In this document: positions 33,821 to 40,545 of the stretch, one piece after another
Position numbering within the stretch: the first letter of the stretch is position 1
Layout: each line of letters opens with the position of its first letter
Assembly: GCA_017407225.1 (NCBI GenBank)
Contig: JAFQWY010000102.1
Location: 1-42,476 of the forward strand
Source: Clostridia bacterium
GTDB lineage: Bacteria; Bacillota; Clostridia; Oscillospirales; CAG-272
Length of the DNA: 42,476 nt
Reading direction: 5' to 3'
Made by a program: the position numbers and the translations under genes
The notes under the pieces: model-generated
Databases searched by the model: none
The model's input: only the letters and a program-made list of their open reading frames with translations
What the model was told of the DNA's origin: nothing

Positions 33821-35899
33821 ATGAAAAAAACAATTGCCGCCGTTCTCACCGCTGTCCTCTTTCTCCAGTCCTGCGGAAAGGCTCCTGCCGGAACGATACC
33901 GGAGAACATCACCGATCCGCTGTACCGCGACGAAGCACTGAACTGTTCGCTCACCGACGGATACATCTCGGTTTCCCTGGACACTGCCGCCGTTCTGACC
34001 CCGGATCTTCGGACGGATACCGTCACCTATCCCCTGATTTCCGTCCGGGATGGGGATGCTTATCTGATGCGGAGCTTCCCCGGTGAAAACGGCACCGTCA
34101 CCGACATGATCAACGTATACGAAGGCGGGGATTTCACCGCAGAGCCCCGGCGGATTCCGCTGACGGGCTTCCCGTTTCCGCTGACCGAAGTCTGCGGATT
34201 TTCCGCCAATTCCGACGGAACCTTCTCTGTTCTGGGCCGCTGCCGGAACGACGCCGGAGAAGGCGCGGAAGTACTGTTTCTTGCCGACGGAAACGGCTCG
34301 ATTCTCCGGTATACAGAGCACAGTATCGACACCGCTGCCGTACTGCCCTTCCATCCGTACGGGGACGCAATCTGGTACGTCAACGAACGCGGCAGAAATC
34401 TTGTCCGGTTCAATCCGTTCACAGGAGAAGAGTTTTCCGCCGCATATCCCGTCATCACCGCCGGATTTTCCGGACAGTATGCATACTATCTCAAAGAGCA
34501 CGGCGGCGGAGAGATTCGTCTGCACCGCTGTGACATGATTTCGGGAGAAAAAACAGACATCGGCACCGTACAGCCCGGGATCAATCCCATCACCATGGGG
34601 TACGACGAAACCCGGAATATCCTGTACTGCGCCGATTATGTCAGAATGTTCGCCTGTGACCTGACCACGGGACTTACACACCAGACCGCAGCCTCAGCCG
34701 ACAGTATCTTTGAAATCCGCCTCATCACGGGAGATTCCCTGTATCTGGCCCATGGCAACGCCGGAATGACGGAATACCGCCTGCCCGAATCGCCGGAGAG
34801 CATTTTCCGTGACAGCATCACACTGAAGCTCTGTCTCCCGAACGGGGCATCGGGAAGATTCTCCGCAGAATACCGGGATGTCCTCCTCGCCATGGAAGCG
34901 GACGGCATCGGTTTGAAGATTGAGGAAACCGAATACGGAAGCCACGGCGGCAACGTGTATTCTGCCGATACTGCCGGTTCGGATCAGCGGGAGTACATCA
35001 ACACCATGGCAAAGAAACTGCTGGCCGGGGACACCGATTTTGATCTCTTCCTCCTTGACAGCACCATGCACGAGCTTCTCAAGCCCGGATATTACGAGGA
35101 TCTGGGAGCCTATCCCCTTCTGGATTATTATTTCTCTCAGCTCAATCCCGGATACCGCGATCTGTGCAGCATCGGCGGAAATCTTTCCTTTGTCCCCTCA
35201 AGAGTGACTGCCGTCATCAGCCGCCTGAAAACAAAATTCGCCGGCGGTGAAGTTTATCCCGTCCCCGGTCTGCTGGAGGATATCCCCGGATATGCAGCAG
35301 CCGTTCAGCCCCATCTGGACTCCGGCAGGCACGTTCTCTCATCCCCCCACATCAGCATCCTGATGCAGACATGGTTTTACCAGTTTTCATCCAATTTCAT
35401 GGCACGCCGCACCGATGACGAAAGTGCCCTCCGGGATCTGGAATTCCTCTTTGAGATGTACAGTGTCCTGTCCCGCACCGAAGGAATCCGGACCGTGATG
35501 GGGGACGAGGACGATCAGTACCTGAATTTCGCCGTCAGTGACGGACGGTATTACAGGGATACGGAAATCCTGTACCCGATTCCTCTGCTCAGCGAAGCCT
35601 GCGGTTATCCCGTCTCCCTGGAAGGCTATGCCGTCAATCCCAACTCCCCCAACCGGGAAACAGCGGCGCTCTTGCTGGCGTATCTGCTGGAGTTCTCCCG
35701 TGATGACGCAAGACTCCGGAAAACTGCGGACCCGGACGACAGCGAAGCCGTGCTGTTCAGCCGGATTCTGGAAAACAGTGTCCGCGATTACAGAAGCTTC
35801 GAATGGATTCGGGCAGTGCAGACGGCCTCCGGGGAGATTGATGCCAAAAAATCCGCGGAGGAATCCTTCAAAAAGCTGAAAATGATCCGGGACGAGTAA
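33821..35899 (+). CDS. Propeller/SBP-like lipoprotein (array gene 11)
   Basis: 692 residues. The frame is open from 33692, but ATG 33821 is chosen: GGGAGGT lies just before it and a standard signal follows (MKKTIAAVLTAVLFLQSC, C18). It is a divergent member: the family's PMxxIxGDKxYVxRRFP block appears as PLISVRDGDAYLMRSFPGE. The solute-binding-like half has INTMAKKLLAGDTDFDLFLL (G403 onward), LNPGYRDLCSIGGNLSFVP and YAVNPNSPNRETAALLLAYL; it ends LKMIRDE. The 125-nt gap before it has no convincing promoter, only scattered short complementarities, so it may be read through from gene 10. Confidence 0.85.
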   Translation: MKKTIAAVLTAVLFLQSCGKAPAGTIPENITDPLYRDEALNCSLTDGYISVSLDTAAVLTPDLRTDTVTYPLISVRDGDAYLMRSFPGENGTVTDMINVYEGGDFTAEPRRIPLTGFPFPLTEVCGFSANSDGTFSVLGRCRNDAGEGAEVLFLADGNGSILRYTEHSIDTAAVLPFHPYGDAIWYVNERGRNLVRFNPFTGEEFSAAYPVITAGFSGQYAYYLKEHGGGEIRLHRCDMISGEKTDIGTVQPGINPITMGYDETRNILYCADYVRMFACDLTTGLTHQTAASADSIFEIRLITGDSLYLAHGNAGMTEYRLPESPESIFRDSITLKLCLPNGASGRFSAEYRDVLLAMEADGIGLKIEETEYGSHGGNVYSADTAGSDQREYINTMAKKLLAGDTDFDLFLLDSTMHELLKPGYYEDLGAYPLLDYYFSQLNPGYRDLCSIGGNLSFVPSRVTAVISRLKTKFAGGEVYPVPGLLEDIPGYAAAVQPHLDSGRHVLSSPHISILMQTWFYQFSSNFMARRTDDESALRDLEFLFEMYSVLSRTEGIRTVMGDEDDQYLNFAVSDGRYYRDTEILYPIPLLSEACGYPVSLEGYAVNPNSPNRETAALLLAYLLEFSRDDARLRKTADPDDSEAVLFSRILENSVRDYRSFEWIRAVQTASGEIDAKKSAEESFKKLKMIRDE

Positions 35900-35914
35900 A
35901 AAATCCGTATATTG

Positions 35915-35941
35915 TGAAACAAACCTCTCCGCTCATCCGTA
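35915..35941 (+). promoter_or_regulatory. Possible ECF-type promoter upstream of gene 12
   Basis: TGAAAC (35915-35920), 17 nt, CGTA (35938-35941), matching the general ECF pattern TGAAAC-N16/17-CGTA. It does not share the long conserved flanks of the elements at 10291 and 40448, so chance is possible. Confidence 0.3.
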
Positions 35942-35977
35942 TTCAGTAATATACCCCTCCCCAGTTATATCGCACGG

Positions 35978-36007
35978 TTGACAAAAATAGTTTGTGTGTG
36001 ATATAAT
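35978..36007 (+). promoter_or_regulatory. Sigma-A promoter of array genes 12-13
   Basis: TTGACA (35978-35983), 18-nt spacer ending GTGTGTGA, TATAAT (36002-36007) with extended TGA. It lies 38 nt before ATG 36046. It lacks the ATATCTGC spacer motif and the upstream hairpin of the other array promoters. Confidence 0.85.
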
Positions 36008-36045
36008 TAAGGCAGTAAAAGAATACCGGAAAGCGGGTGAATTTC

Positions 36046-38259
36046 ATGAAGCGGACACTGTCCCTGATCTGCGCGGCGTGGCTTCTGCTGACCTCCTGTC
36101 AGAGCGGCACGGACGGCAGCACAATCAATCAGAATCCTCAGTATATCCCGGAAGAAGAGATTCTTCTGTATCAGGATGTGCTGACCTCCGAAGAACGGCT
36201 GGTGATTCCCCGGAACAGCTATTATTTCGCATATTCCGTCGATCTTCTCGCTGTCCCGGCACCGGAAGTTCCCCCGGACGGCGGAAGCGCTATCACACGC
36301 CCGGCTGTCTGCCTTAACGGAGAGGATGTGGTCATGATCCGCAATTTTCCCTCTGAGATATTCGCATCCCCTGAATCCTACGAAAACGAAAAGAACCGCG
36401 AAGACCGCTACATCATCCGGGAAATGGAGTTTCTCAACTATGAGACGGGCGAAACCCGATTCCTCCCCGTCACGGGACTGGACGCCACCGCGGTGTACGC
36501 CGATCGTCTGAGCGTAAATCCCGACGGCTCCTGCTCCCTCCTCGGTCAGAGAATGGTCGGAAACGGTCCCTCCGGCGGTCTCTTCATCCGCATCGGCAAG
36601 GACGGGAATGTGACGGAGCAGTATCCCCTCCCATCCTATGATCCCAACGCCGCTTACCGGATGCAAGGCGACACCCTGTTCACGCTGCTGCCGGAACTCT
36701 ACTCCACGGTTGAGCCCACCGACCTGACGGCGGAAAACCTTGCAACAGGGGAAGAATGGATCGTGGACTCGGACGTGTTCGCCATGGATCTGCACGGGAA
36801 CACCCTGTACTACATGACGGAAGAAATGACTCCGGATTTTGAATACGAAGTATATCTGAAGGCGTACGACATCACATCCGGCACCGTGCGTGAGATTGAC
36901 AGAATCCACGCCCAGCGCGTCCCCCGGGATATGCGTGCGGAAGCCGACCGGATGCGGTTCAACAGCTTCGTATACTGTCCGGAATCCGAGATGCTGTATC
37001 TGTGCGACTATAGGAATCTGTATGCCTACTCCATGGATACCCGGGAAATCACCGCTGTTGCCGAATCGGACAGCATCCATGAGCTGATCTGCGCCAACGA
37101 TACCGCTTTTCTGGCGAGTCTGGTTTCTCAGAAGCTGTTCGTCTTCTCCGGTACCGATAAAACGCCCGATCCGGTGGATGCCGGTCTTCCCGTTCTGAAT
37201 GTCTGCATCAACTCCGCCATCTCCGGCAGCTTTGCCACAGGAAACGCCGCTGTCATCACCAACATGAGAAAGAACGAAATCGGCATTTCCGTCAGCGCCG
37301 CCGTGCACGTGGATTCCACTGCCGCATATGTGAACACCATGGCGAAGAAGCTCCTTGCCGGGGACAGCGATTTCGATATTTTTGAAGTGACCACGGAAAT
37401 GCTGGATCTTCTGAAAGAGGGATACTATGAGGATCTGTCCCGGTATCCCATCCTTGACGCCTACTACGGACGGATGACCCCCGGCGTGAAGTCCATGTGC
37501 ATGGTTGGGGATGTACCCGCGCTGATTCCACGCTCACTGGAAACCAAGGGCATTGCGGTCAACAGCAGACTGTCCGATGCCGCCGTGCCCGGTGATCTCC
37601 GGAGTCTGCTGGAGATGAATCCCTCTCTCCCGGACGGGAAATACCTGATGACCACCTCCGCGCCCCATGTTCTGCTCCGCCCGTGGTTCGATCAGATCAG
37701 CGCCAATTTCATGGCACGCCGCATCACGGACGAGGAAGCCCGGTTCCATCTGACCTCGCTGTTTGATGCCATGAAAACCGCCGCAGAGCATCCCGCAATC
37801 GGGGAGAGCACCGACCGGAACGCCGCTTTCCTGACCGTCGCCGATCTGGATGACGGACTCAAGCGGTACGGGGACGGGATTTACCCCATGCCTACCATGG
37901 ATCCCTCCATGGGGCTGCCCTTCACCGGCTCCTTCTACGCCGTCAATCCCAATTCGGAGAACAAGGAGCTTGCCGTTCTCTTCCTCGCCTATCTGGCAGA
38001 AACCTCCATTCAGGGAGCGGAAACCGGCCGGGGATCGGGACGTGGGACTCCGTCCGTGCTGTACGCCGATGCACAAATCTACGGCAAGGTGGCTGATGCC
38101 GCAAGACTCGCCCTCGCCGACGGTGTGCTTCTACCGGAAAGCGGGGACCTGTCCGCCGAATATAACACCGCCGCAGGTGCTGTCTCGGACGGATCCCGCT
38201 CTTCCGCAGATGCCGCCGAACAGCTTTTCCGCTGCATGAAAATGATCCGTGACGAATAA
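36046..38259 (+). CDS. Propeller/SBP-like lipoprotein (array gene 12)
   Basis: 737 residues from ATG 36046. An in-frame GTG nine bases upstream sits in the imperfect RBS (AAAGCGGGTG), so the ATG is preferred; the RBS is weaker than elsewhere in the array. Signal MKRTLSLICAAWLLLTSC, C18. A block RYIIREMEFLNYETGETRFL replaces the usual EVYTGGNYDTPAEVI. The solute-binding-like half has VNTMAKKLLAGDSDFDIFEV (G439 onward), MTPGVKSMCMVGDVPALIP and FYAVNPNSENKELAVLFLAY, followed by a G/R/T-rich insertion (TGRGSGRGTPS) not seen in relatives. It ends MKMIRDE. Confidence 0.85.
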   Translation: MKRTLSLICAAWLLLTSCQSGTDGSTINQNPQYIPEEEILLYQDVLTSEERLVIPRNSYYFAYSVDLLAVPAPEVPPDGGSAITRPAVCLNGEDVVMIRNFPSEIFASPESYENEKNREDRYIIREMEFLNYETGETRFLPVTGLDATAVYADRLSVNPDGSCSLLGQRMVGNGPSGGLFIRIGKDGNVTEQYPLPSYDPNAAYRMQGDTLFTLLPELYSTVEPTDLTAENLATGEEWIVDSDVFAMDLHGNTLYYMTEEMTPDFEYEVYLKAYDITSGTVREIDRIHAQRVPRDMRAEADRMRFNSFVYCPESEMLYLCDYRNLYAYSMDTREITAVAESDSIHELICANDTAFLASLVSQKLFVFSGTDKTPDPVDAGLPVLNVCINSAISGSFATGNAAVITNMRKNEIGISVSAAVHVDSTAAYVNTMAKKLLAGDSDFDIFEVTTEMLDLLKEGYYEDLSRYPILDAYYGRMTPGVKSMCMVGDVPALIPRSLETKGIAVNSRLSDAAVPGDLRSLLEMNPSLPDGKYLMTTSAPHVLLRPWFDQISANFMARRITDEEARFHLTSLFDAMKTAAEHPAIGESTDRNAAFLTVADLDDGLKRYGDGIYPMPTMDPSMGLPFTGSFYAVNPNSENKELAVLFLAYLAETSIQGAETGRGSGRGTPSVLYADAQIYGKVADAARLALADGVLLPESGDLSAEYNTAAGAVSDGSRSSADAAEQLFRCMKMIRDE

Positions 38260-38284
38260 TCACTGTCCATAAAGGAGTACGCCT

Positions 38285-40438
38285 ATGAAAAAACGCCTCG
38301 CCTGCCTCATCCTCGCACTGCTCATGCTGTCCTCCTGCGGAACAGTGGAAGAAAGCCCCGAAATTTCCTGCACGGATATCCCGGAAGAAGTCGTGATTGT
38401 CAAGCCGGACACCGGAAAAATCGTCACGCTCCTTGACGAAGCGGTAAAGATCACCGAATGTGAATTTGTGGAGAATCCGCCCAATTATGTACACAATCCT
38501 CCCGTCTTTTTTGAAGGGAACACCATGTACATCTACAAGTTCCCGGCATTTACCGCAATCGCCGGGATGACGATGGCGGATGCCGCAGCCTACATGGATC
38601 GGTATCTGGCGGAAACCACGGAATTCACCTACGAAATCGAGGTTTACGCCGATCCCGCCTCTTCTCAGCCGAGCGAAATCATCACCCTGCAGGGACTGAA
38701 CAGCGGACGGGTGGACTTCTATCAGCTGTTCAAGTACGGTGATTCCCTGATCCTGTTCGGGAAAGAGAACGCCGCAGAAGAGCGCCTCCTGTACCGCTAC
38801 GAGTTTGCCATGGACGGCAGTCTTCTGTCCCGCGAACCCCTGACCGGCGTGCCGGAGTTTTCCGAGTGTTATCCTGCCGGTAAATACGTCTTCTGCCTTG
38901 ATACCAACGGCGGAAGAACCAGCATGAATCATCAGATTTACGACCTGCACCGCTTCGACCGGGAAACCGGCGGGATTACCGTTGCCGACGAGCGCGGTGT
39001 GATTCTCCTGTTCGAGTCCGCCGGTGGTCTCTACTGCCTGACGCCCGGTGAGGAATCCGATGAACTGATTCTCTCATCCGTCGGCGAAGACGGATTCACG
39101 GAAATCATGCGCTTCACCACCGATGTGAGCAATCTGAACAGCGCGGAATACGATGCTGACAGGCAGATTCTGTACTGCACCGATTACAAAAACCTGTATA
39201 CCGTTCACGCCGATGACGGAGTGACCCGCAAGATTCTCTTCACCGGGGATTACAGCATCTGCACGGAAGGCATCACCGGGGACTGGATTCTCGTCCGCAA
39301 CGGCGGATACGCCATCACGGCCTATCATCAGCCGGAGGAGAAAATTTCTCTGGAAGACGGGCAGGAGGTTCTCCGGATCTACTCCGACACTGAAATTTAC
39401 AACGATAATATTCTCCGTACCATGAACCTGAGCGGATTCAATCTCACCGCCGCTGTCACCGAGATTGATGACACTGCGGAATACAGCAATACCATGGCGA
39501 AGAAGCTCCTCGCCGGTGACAGCGATTTCGATATTTTCTATGTTTCAACCAAAACGTCAGAACTTCTGAAAGGGCAGTATTATGAGGATCTCTCCCGGTA
39601 TCCCATTCTGACGGATTATTTCGACAGTATGCGTCCGGGAGCGGAGAAGCTCTGCACCGTTGACGGTATCAAGGCACTGGTTCCCTGGGGAGTTTACACC
39701 TTCTGCATGGCGGCAGATACCTCCGTATCCTCTTTGAATCCGCACACTCTCCGGACATGGGACGATATTCTGGAATCAAAGGAGGCCATGAACCTTTCCG
39801 ATGACGAATGCATCATGGCGGAATACAGCAGCCAGAATCTTGTACGCAGCACTTTTGAGCTTCTTATCACCAACTATATGCGGGACGTCATCGATGACGA
39901 ACAGGCAAGAGCCGATCTTGACAAGCTGTATCGGATGGCAATGGAGTTTGATTCCGACCCGTTTTTCGATGTTGTCAAAGAAGACGGATTCCGCACCCCT
40001 TTTCTGAAATCACGTCAGAATCACGGCGTGTTTGCTAAATTATATGAAAACGAAACCCCGATCTTCAGCCCCGGCATGACGGATGAATACAAGCAGAGCT
40101 GGACAGGTTCCTTCTGGGCGATCAATCCCAACTCCAGAAACAAGGAGCTTGCGGCAGCATATCTGGCATATTTTATCGAGGATTGTCTCGGCATGCCGGG
40201 TGGTTCCGATCTGTTCGACCGTGAACCGATATCGGGTCCCATCGTTGAGAGCAGTTACGATCAGGAAATGTTTGCCCTGTACTGCGATCAGCTGGAAAAT
40301 GGCGTTCTCGCCTACGAACTGCCCGACTTCACCGGGTATTTCAACAGGCAGTTCGCGGATATCAAATCCGGGAAGCTCACTCTGGAACAAGCCGCAGACG
40401 ACCTGTTCCGCTGGATGCGTATGCTGAAGTTTGAATAA
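38285..40438 (+). CDS. Propeller/SBP-like lipoprotein (array gene 13)
   Basis: 717 residues, ATG with AAAGGAG RBS, 25 nt after gene 12. Signal MKKRLACLILALLMLSSC, C18. The blade-like part has YIYKFPAFTAIAGMTMADAA in the position of the family's YVxRRYPxEV block. The solute-binding-like half has SNTMAKKLLAGDSDFDIFYV (G411 onward), MRPGAEKLCTVDGIKALVP and FWAINPNSRNKELAAAYLAY; it ends MRMLKFE, the most altered form of the terminal signature among the lipoproteins. It ends a unit: the next gene has its own ECF-like element. Confidence 0.85.
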   Translation: MKKRLACLILALLMLSSCGTVEESPEISCTDIPEEVVIVKPDTGKIVTLLDEAVKITECEFVENPPNYVHNPPVFFEGNTMYIYKFPAFTAIAGMTMADAAAYMDRYLAETTEFTYEIEVYADPASSQPSEIITLQGLNSGRVDFYQLFKYGDSLILFGKENAAEERLLYRYEFAMDGSLLSREPLTGVPEFSECYPAGKYVFCLDTNGGRTSMNHQIYDLHRFDRETGGITVADERGVILLFESAGGLYCLTPGEESDELILSSVGEDGFTEIMRFTTDVSNLNSAEYDADRQILYCTDYKNLYTVHADDGVTRKILFTGDYSICTEGITGDWILVRNGGYAITAYHQPEEKISLEDGQEVLRIYSDTEIYNDNILRTMNLSGFNLTAAVTEIDDTAEYSNTMAKKLLAGDSDFDIFYVSTKTSELLKGQYYEDLSRYPILTDYFDSMRPGAEKLCTVDGIKALVPWGVYTFCMAADTSVSSLNPHTLRTWDDILESKEAMNLSDDECIMAEYSSQNLVRSTFELLITNYMRDVIDDEQARADLDKLYRMAMEFDSDPFFDVVKEDGFRTPFLKSRQNHGVFAKLYENETPIFSPGMTDEYKQSWTGSFWAINPNSRNKELAAAYLAYFIEDCLGMPGGSDLFDREPISGPIVESSYDQEMFALYCDQLENGVLAYELPDFTGYFNRQFADIKSGKLTLEQAADDLFRWMRMLKFE

Positions 40439-40447
40439 TTCCGCGCA

Positions 40448-40506
40448 CGAAAATTTTTCTGAAATTTTTTCAAAAATCCTGTCACAAAAACGTGCTCCGA
40501 TTGTTT
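40448..40506 (+). promoter_or_regulatory. Candidate ECF-sigma promoter, copy 2 (upstream of array gene 14)
   Basis: Ungapped match to 10291-10349: A/T tract, AATCCTGTCACAAAA, 7-nt variable spacer, CCGATTGTTT. It starts 9 nt after the stop of gene 13 and ends 40 nt before ATG 40546, a good distance for a promoter. It links gene 14 to the sigma gene as a likely common regulon. Confidence 0.6.
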
Positions 40507-40545
40507 TATATGGTATCATCCTAATTCTATGATTGGAGACACGCC

